DNA of 50,425 nt from NCBI RefSeq assembly GCF_005930475.1, contig NZ_SJEW01000035.1, positions 1 through 50,425 on the forward strand, written 5' to 3'. Source of the stretch: Modestobacter altitudinis. Lineage in GTDB: Bacteria; Actinomycetota; Actinomycetes; Mycobacteriales; Geodermatophilaceae. Positions 41,235 to 50,185 of the stretch are shown here, one piece after another. The notes under the pieces are model-generated. The model saw only the letters and a program-made list of their open reading frames with translations. It searched no databases and was not told the origin of the DNA. Position 1 is the stretch's first letter, and each line of letters starts with the position of its first letter. A program made the translations under genes and the position numbers.

Positions 41235-42224
41235 TCAGTACTGCTCGTCCAGGTACAGCAGCGCGTAGGCGGCCAGCCAGTGCTCGACCATGTAGTCGCT
41301 GCCGCTGACGTGCGGCAGCGCCGCCGCGGCGTGCTCGCCGGCCGAGGCCAGCAGCTCGTCGCGGGCCTCGGGCCAGACGGCCGCCAGCCGGCGCAGGCAC
41401 CACGCCCGCGAGAGGTTCAGCCCGTGCAGGTGCGCGGTCTGCCCGTCGCTCGCGTCGCCCACCACCGCGGGGGCGAACCGCGGGGCAGGGAGGAACCGGG
41501 GCAGCCAGCCCTCCGGGTCCGGCAGCACCGTCGTCATCAGCACCGCCTCCACCAGCGACGGGGACAGGAAGTCCGATCCCGACGGCTCCCAGCGCACCGG
41601 GGCGTCGGCGTCGTCGGCGAACCAGCGCAGCGCTGCGTCGACGAGGACGCCGTCGGCTCCGGCCCGGCGCGCGGCCGGCAGCGCCCTCAGCAGACCGAAG
41701 GCGCTGTTCGGGTGCAGCCCCGAGCGGACCGGGTAGGGAGCCGCCGGCAACCAGCGGGCGAAGGCGCCGAGGAAGTGGTCGGCCAGCGGCTGCAGCAAGG
41801 CGGCCCAGCGGCGGACGTCGTCCGGGGCGTCCGGCGCCGCAGCCCACGAGGCCGCCTCCTCGACCAGGGTCAGCGCCCACGCCCAGCCGTAGGGCCGCTC
41901 CCACCCCGGGTGGGCGACGGCGTGGGCCACCTCCGCCGCGATCGCCTCGGCCGTCCAGTGCTCGTGGAGCACCGCCCGGACCTCGGCGGCGGGCACTGCG
42001 GCGGGCGCCAGCCGCAGCAGCCGGAGCAGCACCCAGTGCATCTCGACCGCGGAGTGCCAGTCGTAGCTGCCGTAGAACGCCGGGTGCCGGTCGCGCGGCC
42101 GCAGCGGTGCGTCGCCCGGCCCGGTGTAGTGGACGTAGAGGCCGTTGGGGAACTCCTCGCGGACGGTGCGCAGCGCGGTGGCGGCGAGCTCCGGCGCGGC
42201 GGCGAGCAGCTGGGGCGAGGTCAC
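41235..42224 (-). CDS. DUF2891 family protein
   Basis: The 329-residue protein has the DUF2891 signature FYGSYDWHSAVEMHW near residue 45 and the later HPNSAFGLL, SGSDFLSPSLVEAVLM and GSDYMVEHWLA segments. Its helix-rich pattern resembles an alpha/alpha barrel, and members have no settled function. The GTG at 42224 overlaps the stop of the upstream peptidase gene (GTGA), so the two are co-translated and may act together. Confidence 0.85.
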   Translation of the reverse strand: MTSPQLLAAAPELAATALRTVREEFPNGLYVHYTGPGDAPLRPRDRHPAFYGSYDWHSAVEMHWVLLRLLRLAPAAVPAAEVRAVLHEHWTAEAIAAEVAHAVAHPGWERPYGWAWALTLVEEAASWAAAPDAPDDVRRWAALLQPLADHFLGAFARWLPAAPYPVRSGLHPNSAFGLLRALPAARRAGADGVLVDAALRWFADDADAPVRWEPSGSDFLSPSLVEAVLMTTVLPDPEGWLPRFLPAPRFAPAVVGDASDGQTAHLHGLNLSRAWCLRRLAAVWPEARDELLASAGEHAAAALPHVSGSDYMVEHWLAAYALLYLDEQY

Positions 42225-44278
42225 CGCACTCGCGTCGCCTCGACCGTCAGCGGCTGGGTCCGGACCGCTGCGGGCACCGCGGCCTCCGCGCCGGCCGGCA
42301 GTGCGCCCGCCGCCGAGCTGTTCCGCGAGGTCGGCAGCCACTGCCCCCACCAGCGCAGCACGTGCTCCAGCCGGGCCTGCCGGTGCTTCGGCCGGCCGGA
42401 CCGGGACAGCTCGTGGCCCTCCCCCGGGAAGAGCAGCAGCTCGGTCGGGACGTCGCGGCGCTTGAGCTCGACGAACAGCCGGGTGCCCTGCTCGAGCGGG
42501 CAGCGCCAGTCCTCCTCGGAGTGGATGACCAGCGTCGGGGTGGTGATCCGGTGCGCCGAGGCCATCGGCGACTGGGCAGCGACCCGCTCGGGGTCGGTGC
42601 CCACGTACTCGTCGGGGAAGAAGAACCCGATGTCGGAGGAGCCGACGAAGCTGACCGGGTCGTTGAAGGCCCGCTCGCTGATGCCGGCGACGAACCGGTC
42701 GGTCCGGCCGAGCAGCAGCGTGGTCATGAACCCGCCGTAGGAGCCGCCCATGATGCCGACCCGCGAGGAGTCCAGGGTCGGGTCCTCGAGCGCGGCGTCC
42801 AGGAACGCGAGGACGTCGTCGGCGTCCAGCTCGCCCATGTGCTCCTTGATGACCCGCCCGTGCGCCTGGCCGTAGCCCGAGGAGCCGCGCGGGTTGCACT
42901 GGACCACCGCGTAGCCGGCCTCGACGTAGGCCTGGGTCTCGTCGAACAGCGTCCAGCCGTACTGCGCGAACGGGCCGCCGTGCACGGTGAGCAGCACCGG
43001 GTGCGGCCCCGGGCCGGGCGGGCTGGTCACCCAGCCGTGCACCGGGTAGCCGTCGGGTGCGGTCGCCGTCGTCTCCCGCATCCGGTGCAGCCGGCCGGTG
43101 GCCTGCAGCGGCGCACCGAACCCGGTGATCAGCCGGCGGCGACCGGGGGTGATCGCGATCAGCTCCCCGGCGGACCGGTCGTGCGCCACCGTGGCGACGA
43201 CGACGCCGCCACCCACCGCGATCCCGCGCACCGTGTAGTGCCCGTCGACGAGCGGTTCGGGCGCACCGCCGGACAGCGGCACACGCAGCAGCTCGACCGC
43301 GCCGCGGCGCCGGATGCCGATGAACGCCGCCCCGCCGGCGACCACCGTCGCCGGGGTCTCGTCACCCCGGTCGTGCTCCTCGGGGTCCAGCAGCGGTTCC
43401 ACCTCACCACCGGCGGCGGACACCCGGCACAGCGTGGAGTTCCGGCCGACGAAGTCACGGCCCAGCGGGCCGAGGTCGGGCTGGGCGGTGAGGTAGATGG
43501 TGCTGCCGGCGGGGTCCTCGGGGTCGTAGGCCGGGTGGGCGACCGCGGACCGGGACCCGGTCACCTTCCGCAGCCCGGTGCCGTCCGGGCGCACGGTGTA
43601 GACGTCGGTGACCCGGTCGGTGTCCGCGCCCTCGTGCCGGGCGGAGACGAAGGCCAGCTCGGTGCCGTCCGGGCTCCAGGCGACGTCGGTGTCGTCGACG
43701 TCCCCACCGGTGACCTGGAACGGCGGCGGTGACGCGACGCCGTCGTCCTCGGTCTCGGCGGGCAGGTCCACGACGAAGACGTGGCTGCGGCGGTCGTTGG
43801 TGAAGCCGACCCCGTCGGCGCGGTACTTCAGCGTGGTGATCAGCCGCGGCGCCTCGGCCGCGGGCGGCACGTCCTCGTCGGTGCCGTAGCGACCGGCCTC
43901 GGGCACCCGCGCGGTGTAGGCGAGCCGGCGGGAGTCCGGCGACCAGACCGGCGTCCCGGCCCCGAGGTGGTGGTCGGTGAGCGCGCGTGCCACTCCCCCG
44001 GCGGTGGCCAGCACGTGCAGCTGCGGCTTGCCCTTCGGCTCGGCGGAGAGGTAGGCCAGCCAGCGGCCGTCCGGGGAGAACACCGGCTCGGTGTCCCGGT
44101 GCCCGTGGGTGAGCGGGCGGGCCGGCGCGGACCCGTCCGTCGGCACGGTCCACAGCTGGCCGCGGTACTCGTCGGCGTCGAGGTCCAGACGGGAGACGGA
44201 GACGACGGCGGTCGTCCCGTCCGGGGACACCGTCGGCACACCGGGGACGCGCAGCAGGGAGAGGTCGGTCGGCCGCAT
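42221..44278 (-). CDS. Prolyl-oligopeptidase family (S9) serine peptidase
   Basis: The 685-residue protein has an N-terminal beta-propeller with TolB/PD40-like repeats (TVSPDGTTAVVSVS, VFSPDGRWLAYLS, VWSPDSRRLAYT) and a C-terminal alpha/beta hydrolase domain. The triad is visible: serine in GGSYGG near 512, aspartate in HSEEDWRCP near 586 and histidine in GEGHEL near 620. It resembles dipeptidyl/acylaminoacyl peptidases. There is no signal peptide, so it is likely cytoplasmic. The ATG at 44278 is preceded by a TAGCGT box at seven bases, suggesting leaderless expression. DUF2891 follows in the same operon. Confidence 0.93.
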   Translation of the reverse strand: MRPTDLSLLRVPGVPTVSPDGTTAVVSVSRLDLDADEYRGQLWTVPTDGSAPARPLTHGHRDTEPVFSPDGRWLAYLSAEPKGKPQLHVLATAGGVARALTDHHLGAGTPVWSPDSRRLAYTARVPEAGRYGTDEDVPPAAEAPRLITTLKYRADGVGFTNDRRSHVFVVDLPAETEDDGVASPPPFQVTGGDVDDTDVAWSPDGTELAFVSARHEGADTDRVTDVYTVRPDGTGLRKVTGSRSAVAHPAYDPEDPAGSTIYLTAQPDLGPLGRDFVGRNSTLCRVSAAGGEVEPLLDPEEHDRGDETPATVVAGGAAFIGIRRRGAVELLRVPLSGGAPEPLVDGHYTVRGIAVGGGVVVATVAHDRSAGELIAITPGRRRLITGFGAPLQATGRLHRMRETTATAPDGYPVHGWVTSPPGPGPHPVLLTVHGGPFAQYGWTLFDETQAYVEAGYAVVQCNPRGSSGYGQAHGRVIKEHMGELDADDVLAFLDAALEDPTLDSSRVGIMGGSYGGFMTTLLLGRTDRFVAGISERAFNDPVSFVGSSDIGFFFPDEYVGTDPERVAAQSPMASAHRITTPTLVIHSEEDWRCPLEQGTRLFVELKRRDVPTELLLFPGEGHELSRSGRPKHRQARLEHVLRWWGQWLPTSRNSSAAGALPAGAEAAVPAAVRTQPLTVEATRVR

Positions 44279-44285
44279 GACCGGC

Positions 44286-44291
44286 ACGCTA
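44286..44291 (-). promoter_or_regulatory. -10 element (TAGCGT) of the S9 peptidase gene, leaderless type
   Basis: TAGCGT on the minus strand ends seven bases before the ATG at 44278, and no Shine-Dalgarno sequence is present. Confidence 0.5.
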
Positions 44292-44323
44292 GCCCAGCCC
44301 CGGAGCGCCCCAGATCGTGAGCG

Positions 44324-45664
44324 CTACTGAGGGGTGCGAGCTCCCGGGTCGCGCCGGTCCGCCCGGATGCTGCGGACCAGGCCCAGCGCACCCAGCAGCG
44401 GTAGGGCGGCGAGCACCAGCAGGCTGCGGTCGAGCCCGAGCACCTCCCCGACGCCGCCGACCACCGCCGACCCCACCCCGCCGCCGACCAGGAACACCAG
44501 CGTGGCGATGCCGAGGGCGACGCCGCGCACCTCGACCGGGACGGCATCGCCGACCGCGGCCATCAGCGCCGGCTGGCCCAGACCGAAGGCGAGGGTCACC
44601 AGGACGACGGCCGACACCAGCCCGGGCGCGGACCCGGCGGCGGCGCCCAGGGCTGCCGCCAGCAGCGCGACCGTCGCCGTGACCCCGGAGATGACCAGCG
44701 ACCGGGCCGGGCCCAGTCGGGCCAGCAGCGGGCCGGCCAGCCGGGGGGCGAGGAAGCCGGTGAGCGCGCTGGGCACCAACGCCAGGCCGATGCGCAGCGG
44801 CGTCCATCCCTCACCGGCCAGCACGGCAGGGACGGCGATCAGCAGCGCGAACCAGGCGGCCGGGACGGCCGAGGCAGCCAGCGCGCTGCGCACCACCACC
44901 GGCTCCCGGACGACGACCGTGGGCAGGAACCCCTCTGGCCGGCGGCGCACCTGCGCGGCGACCGCCGGGATGCCCAGCGCGAGGAGGGCGGCACCGACGA
45001 CGGCGATCGCCACCCCCGACGCCGGGGACTGCACCAGCAGCACCAGGCCGGCTCCGGTGCCCGCGACCAGGACTGCACCCAGCACGTCCAGCCGGGCCCC
45101 GGTCCCGTCGGTGGGGACCGCGCGCCACAGCACCGGCACCAACAGCAGCCCGAGCGCCGGCAGCACCACGACCGCGCGCCAGCCCGCGACGTCGGCGACC
45201 AGGCCACCGGCCAGCGGCCCGAGCGCGCTGACCGCCGCCGCGGTACCGGCGACCCGGCCGAGCGCGGCGGTACGCACCGCTCCGTCGTACTTGGCGCTGA
45301 CGATCGCCATGCCGAGCACCGGGACCGCTGCTGCGCCCGTCCCCTGGAGCAGGCGGGCACCCAGCAGCACCGGGTAGCTGGGGGCCAGGGCGCCGAGCAC
45401 CGCGCCCGCGGTCATCAGGCCCACGCCGACGACGAGTGGCAGCCGGATGCCGGTCAGGTCGGCGATCCGGCCGTACACAGCTGTCGCCACGGCCAGCATC
45501 AGCGCGTAGAGGCTGATCACCCAGGAGACGCCACCGGTGGTCAGGTCGAGGTCGGCGGCGATGGCCGGCAGCGTGACCGCCACCGCAGCACTGCCCATGC
45601 CGGCGAGGCCGAAGAGGGCGCCGACCAGACCGGCGATGCGGCCGGCGTCGGACGAAGAGCCCAT
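44324..45664 (-). CDS. Major facilitator superfamily transporter
   Basis: The 446-residue protein has about 12-14 hydrophobic helices. The MFS loop 2-3 motif appears as YGRIADLTGIRLPLVVG near residue 60, and the helix-4 region contains GARLLQGTGAAAVPVLG, typical of drug:proton antiporters of the DHA2 type. It probably exports a small compound. The ATG at 45664 is chosen; the frame is open for another 48 bases. It diverges from the amidohydrolase gene, with a shared 86-base promoter gap. Confidence 0.9.
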   Translation of the reverse strand: MGSSSDAGRIAGLVGALFGLAGMGSAAVAVTLPAIAADLDLTTGGVSWVISLYALMLAVATAVYGRIADLTGIRLPLVVGVGLMTAGAVLGALAPSYPVLLGARLLQGTGAAAVPVLGMAIVSAKYDGAVRTAALGRVAGTAAAVSALGPLAGGLVADVAGWRAVVVLPALGLLLVPVLWRAVPTDGTGARLDVLGAVLVAGTGAGLVLLVQSPASGVAIAVVGAALLALGIPAVAAQVRRRPEGFLPTVVVREPVVVRSALAASAVPAAWFALLIAVPAVLAGEGWTPLRIGLALVPSALTGFLAPRLAGPLLARLGPARSLVISGVTATVALLAAALGAAAGSAPGLVSAVVLVTLAFGLGQPALMAAVGDAVPVEVRGVALGIATLVFLVGGGVGSAVVGGVGEVLGLDRSLLVLAALPLLGALGLVRSIRADRRDPGARTPQ

Positions 45665-45738
45665 GACCGGCAGCCAACCACGTGCCGACCGGACCCCGCT
45701 CCTGGGCCGCATGATCCTGAGGACCGCTAAGAAAGCGC

Positions 45739-45744
45739 TAGGGT
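45739..45744 (+). promoter_or_regulatory. -10 element (TAGGGT) of the amidohydrolase gene, leaderless type
   Basis: TAGGGT ends exactly six bases before the ATG at 45751, so transcription should start at the A of ATG. CCTGAG lies 17 bases upstream of the box. Confidence 0.55.
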
Positions 45745-45750
45745 GCCCGG

Positions 45751-46995
45751 ATGACGCGACGCGTGTTCTCCGGTGGCAGGGTCCTCGACGGCACGGGCGC
45801 CCCGGCAGCGCCCGCGGACGTGCTGGTCGAGGACGGCCGGATCGTCGAGGTCGGCCCCGGGCTGGACGGCGACGAGGTGGTCGACTGCACCGGCGCGACC
45901 GTGCTGCCGGGCCTCATCGACTGCCACGTGCACGTGATGATGAGCGGCGTCGACACCCTCCGGCAGCTGCAGACGCCCTTCGGCTACGGCTACTACGAGG
46001 CGCTGCACAACCTGCGGCGCACCCTCGCACAGGGCATCACCTCGGTCCGCGACGCCGGCGGAGCCGACCTGGGCGTCGCCGAGGCGGTCCGGAGCGGGCT
46101 GATCGCCGGCCCGCGGATGCAGATCGCGATCAGCATGCTGTCCCAGACCGGCGGCCACGGCGACGGCTGGCACGTCTGCGGCGCCGACCTGCCCATCTTC
46201 GCCCCGCACCCGGGCCGGCCGGCGACCGTCGTCGACGGCCCGGACGAGATGCGGCGCACGGTGCGCCAGCTGCTGCGGGCCGGCGCCGACGTGATCAAGG
46301 TGGCCACCAGCGGCGGCGTCCTCTCGGCCCGGGACGACCCGCGGCACCCGCACTTCCGCGCCGCCGAGCTCGACGCCCTGGTCGAGGAGGCGGAGGCGGC
46401 CGGGGTGTACGTCATGTCCCACGCCCAGGGTGCCGGCGGGATCAAGGCCGCCGTGCGGGCCGGGATCCGCTCCATCGAGCACGGCATCTTCCTCGACGAC
46501 GAGGCGATCGACCTGATGCTGCAGCGCGGCACCTGGCTGGTCCCGACCCTGGCCGCGCCGCGCGCCGTGCTGGCGGCGGTGGCCGCCGGCGCCTCGCTGC
46601 CGCAGACGGTGATCGACAAGGCCCGCAACGTGCAGGCGGCCCACGACGAGTCGGTCGGCCGGGCGATCGCGGCCGGGGTGAAGGTCGCCATGGGCACCGA
46701 CAGCGGCGTCGGTCCGCACGGGGACAACCTCGTCGAGCTGGGCCTGATGGCCGACTGCGGGATGCGCCCGGAGCAGGCCTGGCACGCCACCACCCTGTCC
46801 GCGGCGGAGCTGCTCGGCGTGGCCGACCAGCTGGGCAGCCTCGAGCCCGGCAAGCGGGCCGACGTCGTCGTCCTGGAGGGTGACGCCTCCGACCTCACCG
46901 GCCTGTCCGGCCGGGTGCGCGAGGTGTGGCGGGACGGCGAGCTGGTGGCCACCGGCGGCGCGACGGTCGAGGCGGGGACCGTCGCGCCGAGCTGA
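45751..46995 (+). CDS. Metal-dependent amidohydrolase (imidazolonepropionase/prolidase-like)
   Basis: The 414-residue protein is an amidohydrolase-superfamily member. Metal ligands are visible: HVHVM after LIDC near residue 55, a candidate carbamylated lysine in VIKVATSGG near 185, histidines in SHAQGAGG and IEHGIF, and aspartate in GTDSGVG near 315. Such enzymes hydrolyse cyclic amides or Xaa-Pro-type dipeptides; no substrate can be assigned. It lies divergent from an MFS transporter, which could handle a related compound. Confidence 0.92.
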   Translation: MTRRVFSGGRVLDGTGAPAAPADVLVEDGRIVEVGPGLDGDEVVDCTGATVLPGLIDCHVHVMMSGVDTLRQLQTPFGYGYYEALHNLRRTLAQGITSVRDAGGADLGVAEAVRSGLIAGPRMQIAISMLSQTGGHGDGWHVCGADLPIFAPHPGRPATVVDGPDEMRRTVRQLLRAGADVIKVATSGGVLSARDDPRHPHFRAAELDALVEEAEAAGVYVMSHAQGAGGIKAAVRAGIRSIEHGIFLDDEAIDLMLQRGTWLVPTLAAPRAVLAAVAAGASLPQTVIDKARNVQAAHDESVGRAIAAGVKVAMGTDSGVGPHGDNLVELGLMADCGMRPEQAWHATTLSAAELLGVADQLGSLEPGKRADVVVLEGDASDLTGLSGRVREVWRDGELVATGGATVEAGTVAPS

Positions 46996-47004
46996 GCCGA
47001 CCGG

Positions 47005-47760
47005 TCAGGCGGCGGTCTCGGCGGCGTTCTCGGCCTGGGCGGGGTCCTGCCCCTGGCCGAGGAACCGCGCGTACAGGACGGCCGCCAGGACGCCACCGAG
47101 CACCGGGCCGAGCACGTAGGCCCACGCGCCGTCGAAGGTGCCGGCCACGATCATCGGGCCCAGGGCGCGGGCCGGGTTGACCGCTCCGCCGGAGAGCGGG
47201 CCGGCCACCAGCACCCCGACGGCCAGGGTGAACCCGACGGCCAGGCCCGCGGCGCCCTTGGCCACCCGGCTGTCGGTGGCCACCGAGACGATGACCAGCA
47301 CGAGGAAGAAGGTCACGACCGCCTCGATGACGAACACGGTCAGCGTGCTGACCCCGCCACCGGGCAGCGTCGCGGCCAGCGAGGCGGAGTCGCGGGCGGC
47401 GTCCCCGTAGGTGAGCCACACGGTGAGGCTGGCCAGGACGGCGCCGCCGAGCTGGGCCAGCAGGTAGGCCGGCACGTACCGCCACGGGAACGCGCCGGTG
47501 ACCGCCAGCGCCAGGGTGACGGCCGGGTTCAGGTGGGCGCCGGACACGTGGCCGAGTGCGTTGACCAGCGCCACCAGCGCGAGGCCGAAGGCCAGCGCGA
47601 TGGCCAGCGAGTCGGCCGTCCCGCCGGCGATCGGCTGGTCGAGCAGCGCGGCGGCGGCGACCGAGGTCCCGGCGAGGACCAGCAGATAGGTGCCGATCAG
47701 CTCAGCGATGGCGACGCGCGGGACGTTCTGGGTGGTGCTGCTGCCGTAGAGGCCGGACAT
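47005..47760 (-). CDS. Aquaporin / MIP-family channel
   Basis: The 251-residue protein has six membrane helices and both NPA boxes, HLNPAVTL near residue 78 and GAVNPARAL near 194. The first half has AELIGTYLLVLAGTS, typical of AqpZ-like channels. It would conduct water or small neutral solutes; water against glycerol cannot be decided by eye. A GGAGAAGAG region precedes the ATG. It converges with the amidohydrolase gene across only nine bases. Confidence 0.93.
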   Translation of the reverse strand: MSGLYGSSTTQNVPRVAIAELIGTYLLVLAGTSVAAAALLDQPIAGGTADSLAIALAFGLALVALVNALGHVSGAHLNPAVTLALAVTGAFPWRYVPAYLLAQLGGAVLASLTVWLTYGDAARDSASLAATLPGGGVSTLTVFVIEAVVTFFLVLVIVSVATDSRVAKGAAGLAVGFTLAVGVLVAGPLSGGAVNPARALGPMIVAGTFDGAWAYVLGPVLGGVLAAVLYARFLGQGQDPAQAENAAETAA

Positions 47761-47828
47761 CGAGTGGTTCTCTTCTCCCCGTCGGACGGCCGCCGGTGCT
47801 GGGCGGCCCGGGACAGTCTCAGTGACCG

Positions 47829-47857
47829 GCTCCCCGCCCGCTGGGCGAGCGGGGAGC
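47829..47857 (-). terminator. Hairpin after the second terC gene
   Basis: GCTCCCCGC (47829-47837) pairs with GCGGGGAGC (47849-47857), with three further inner pairs possible. It lies 8 bases after the stop of the terC gene and before the aquaporin gene. Confidence 0.6.
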
Positions 47858-47864
47858 GGCGGCG

Positions 47865-48941
47865 TCAGGTACGGCGGGGCTCGTCGGCCTGGGCGGCCGG
47901 GGCGGTGCGCCCGGCCTCGTCGGTGTCCACCGCTGCCTCGCCGCCGGCCACCCGCGGCCGCTCGTCGTCGTCCGGGGTCTCGCCGCGGGTCTTGAGCAGG
48001 CTGGCGACGGTGGCGATGACCAGCACGCCGAGGATCACGGTGAGCGAGAGCCAGATCGGGATCTCCGGGACCGCCTCGATGTGCTCGCCGCCGTTGATGA
48101 ACGGCAGCTCGTTGGTGTGCAGCGCCTCCATGATCAGCTTGACGCCGATGAAGGCCAGGATCACCGCCAGGCCGATCGAGAGGTAGACCAGCCGCTTGAG
48201 CAGCCCGCCGAGCAGGAAGTAGAGCTGGCGCAGGCCCATCAACGCGAAGATGTTCGCGGTGAAGACGATGAACGGCTCCTTGGTGAGCCCGAAGATCGCC
48301 GGGATGCTGTCCAGCGCGAACAGCAGGTCGGTCGTGCCCAGCGCCAGGAACACCACGATCATCGGCGTCCAGAACTTCTTGCCGTCCTGGGTGACCCGGA
48401 TCTTGCTCTCGTGGAAGTCCTGGGTGATCGGCAGGACCTTGCGCATCCGCCGGATGAGCGCGTTCTCCTCGTAGTCCTCGTCCTCGCCCCGGTGCCGGAC
48501 CAGGTTGATGGCGGTGTACACGAGGAAGGCGCCGAAGATGTAGAAGACCCAGGTGAAGCGCTCGATCACCGCGGCGCCCAGCAGGATGAAGACCCCGCGG
48601 AGCACGAGCGCGATGATGATCCCGACCATCAGGACCTCTTGCTGCAGCTTCCGGGGCACCTGGAAGCGCGCCATGATGATCACGAAGACGAAGAGGTTGT
48701 CGACCGACAGCGAGTACTCGGTCAGCCAGCCGGCGTAGAACTCGGTCGCGAACTGGCCGTTGGTGACCGCGAGGACGACCGCCCCGAAGACCAGCGCCAG
48801 GGCGACGTAGAAGACGACCCAGGCGGTCGCCTCCTTCACCGACGGCTCGTGCGGACGGCGGACGACGAGGGCCAGGTCGGCGAGCAACAGGACCGTCAGC
48901 CCCACGAACGTCGCGACCTCGAACCAGACGGGGAGCTCCAC
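47865..48941 (-). CDS. TerC/Alx family membrane protein (paralogue 2)
   Basis: The 358-residue protein has about nine helices and TerC landmarks: SVDNLFVFVIIMARF, LFALDSIPAIFGLT with acidic membrane residues, LMGLRQLYFLLGG and FIGVKLIMEALHTNEL. TerC/Alx proteins are linked to manganese export or metal loading of exported proteins. The last 55 residues form an acidic cytoplasmic tail. The GTG at 48941 follows a TAGAGT box by eight bases, so it seems to have its own leaderless promoter. The next gene upstream is a paralogue with the same topology. Confidence 0.93.
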   Translation of the reverse strand: MELPVWFEVATFVGLTVLLLADLALVVRRPHEPSVKEATAWVVFYVALALVFGAVVLAVTNGQFATEFYAGWLTEYSLSVDNLFVFVIIMARFQVPRKLQQEVLMVGIIIALVLRGVFILLGAAVIERFTWVFYIFGAFLVYTAINLVRHRGEDEDYEENALIRRMRKVLPITQDFHESKIRVTQDGKKFWTPMIVVFLALGTTDLLFALDSIPAIFGLTKEPFIVFTANIFALMGLRQLYFLLGGLLKRLVYLSIGLAVILAFIGVKLIMEALHTNELPFINGGEHIEAVPEIPIWLSLTVILGVLVIATVASLLKTRGETPDDDERPRVAGGEAAVDTDEAGRTAPAAQADEPRRT

Positions 48942-48949
48942 GGGTCACG

Positions 48950-48955
48950 ACTCTA
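48950..48955 (-). promoter_or_regulatory. -10 element (TAGAGT) of terC paralogue 2, leaderless type
   Basis: TAGAGT on the minus strand ends eight bases before the GTG at 48941, giving this gene its own promoter separate from the riboswitch-controlled paralogue. Confidence 0.45.
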
Positions 48956-49013
48956 CGGGTCACTCCCCGGGTGTACCGGCCAACGAATTCGTGCCCGCAG
49001 ACACGGACGGCAC

Positions 49014-49046
49014 GGGCCGGGGACGACGCGTCGTCGTCCCCGGCCC
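49014..49046 (-). terminator. 15-bp hairpin between the two terC genes
   Basis: Arms 49014-49028 and 49032-49046 are perfectly complementary around a three-base loop, 17 bases after the stop of the first terC gene. It should stop transcription from the riboswitch-controlled gene before the second. Confidence 0.8.
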
Positions 49047-49063
49047 AAGAGCGTGCTGTGCGG

Positions 49064-50176
49064 TCAGTCGGTGCGCGCCGAGGACGGCGCGGTGGCCCGC
49101 TCGGCGGCCGGCGCGGTGGCTGGCTCGGCGCTCCGGGTGCTCGCAGCGGTGGCCCCGCCGGTGATCCCGGAGGCAGCGGCGGCGTCCCGGACCCGCCGAC
49201 GCTCGCGGACCTTGCGGTCGTGCCGCAGGCTGGCCAGCGTCGTCACCAGCAGGGTGACCAAGATGACCGCCAGCGACAGCCAGGTCGGGATCTCCGGGAT
49301 CGCGGTGATGTGCTCGCCACCGTTGACCCAGGACAGCTCGTTGGTGTGCAGCGCGTGGATGACGAGCTTGGCGCCGATGAAGGCGAGGATCACCGCGAGG
49401 CCGTAGGCCAGGTACACCAGCCGGTCGAGCAGCCCGTCGATGAGGAAGAAGAGCTGCCGCAGACCCAGCAGCGAGAACGCGTTGGCGGCGAAGACCAGGT
49501 AGGTGTCCTGGGTCAGACCGAAGATCGCCGGGATCGAGTCGACGGCGAAGATGATGTCGGCGGTGCCGATGGCGATCAGCGCGATGGCCAGCGGGGTGAT
49601 GTACCGCTTGCCCTGCACGGTGACCGTCATCTTGTCGTCGTGGTGCTCTTCGGTCGTCGGGACGACCTTGCGCACCAGCCGCAGGACGGCGTTCTCCTGG
49701 TACTCCTCGTCGCCGTTGTGACCACCGCTGCGGGCCTGCACCCAGGCGGTGTAGATGAGGATGGCGCCGAAGAGGTAGAAGACCCAGCTGAAGTTCTCGA
49801 TCGCCGCGGCGCCGACGAGGATGAAGATCGTCCGCAGCACCAGCGCGAAGGTGATGCCGAACAGCAGCACCTTCTGCTGGGCGATCCGCGGGACGCCGAA
49901 GCTGGCCATGATGAGGACGAACACGAAGAGGTTGTCCACCGAGAGGCTCTTCTCGGTGATGTAGCCGGCGAAGTACTCACCGCCCGGGGTCGCTCCGCCG
50001 AACCAGAGCACCAGCAGGCCGAAGACGACGGCGATGCCGATGTAGACCGCCGACCAGGTGGCCGCCTCGCGCAGCGAGGGTGCGTGCGGGGTCCGGACGT
50101 GGCCGACGAAGTCGAAGACCAGCATCCCGACGATCGCGGCGATGGTGATCGCCCAGATCCAGAAGGGGACGTCCAT
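49064..50176 (-). CDS. TerC/Alx family membrane protein (paralogue 1, riboswitch-controlled)
   Basis: The 370-residue protein is a TerC-family integral membrane protein with SVDNLFVFVLIMASF, IFAVDSIPAIFGLT, LLGLRQLFFLIDG and FIGAKLVIHALHTNEL, closely parallel to the neighbour at 47865-48941. Family members are tied to Mn2+ efflux or metalation of secreted enzymes, and their genes are a classic target of the yybP-ykoY manganese riboswitch. Such an element is present in its leader. GGAGGA lies 10 bases before the ATG at 50176 and can be masked by that leader. The C-terminal tail is Ala/Arg-rich. Confidence 0.94.
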   Translation of the reverse strand: MDVPFWIWAITIAAIVGMLVFDFVGHVRTPHAPSLREAATWSAVYIGIAVVFGLLVLWFGGATPGGEYFAGYITEKSLSVDNLFVFVLIMASFGVPRIAQQKVLLFGITFALVLRTIFILVGAAAIENFSWVFYLFGAILIYTAWVQARSGGHNGDEEYQENAVLRLVRKVVPTTEEHHDDKMTVTVQGKRYITPLAIALIAIGTADIIFAVDSIPAIFGLTQDTYLVFAANAFSLLGLRQLFFLIDGLLDRLVYLAYGLAVILAFIGAKLVIHALHTNELSWVNGGEHITAIPEIPTWLSLAVILVTLLVTTLASLRHDRKVRERRRVRDAAAASGITGGATAASTRSAEPATAPAAERATAPSSARTD

Positions 50177-50185
50177 GCGTGAGTT

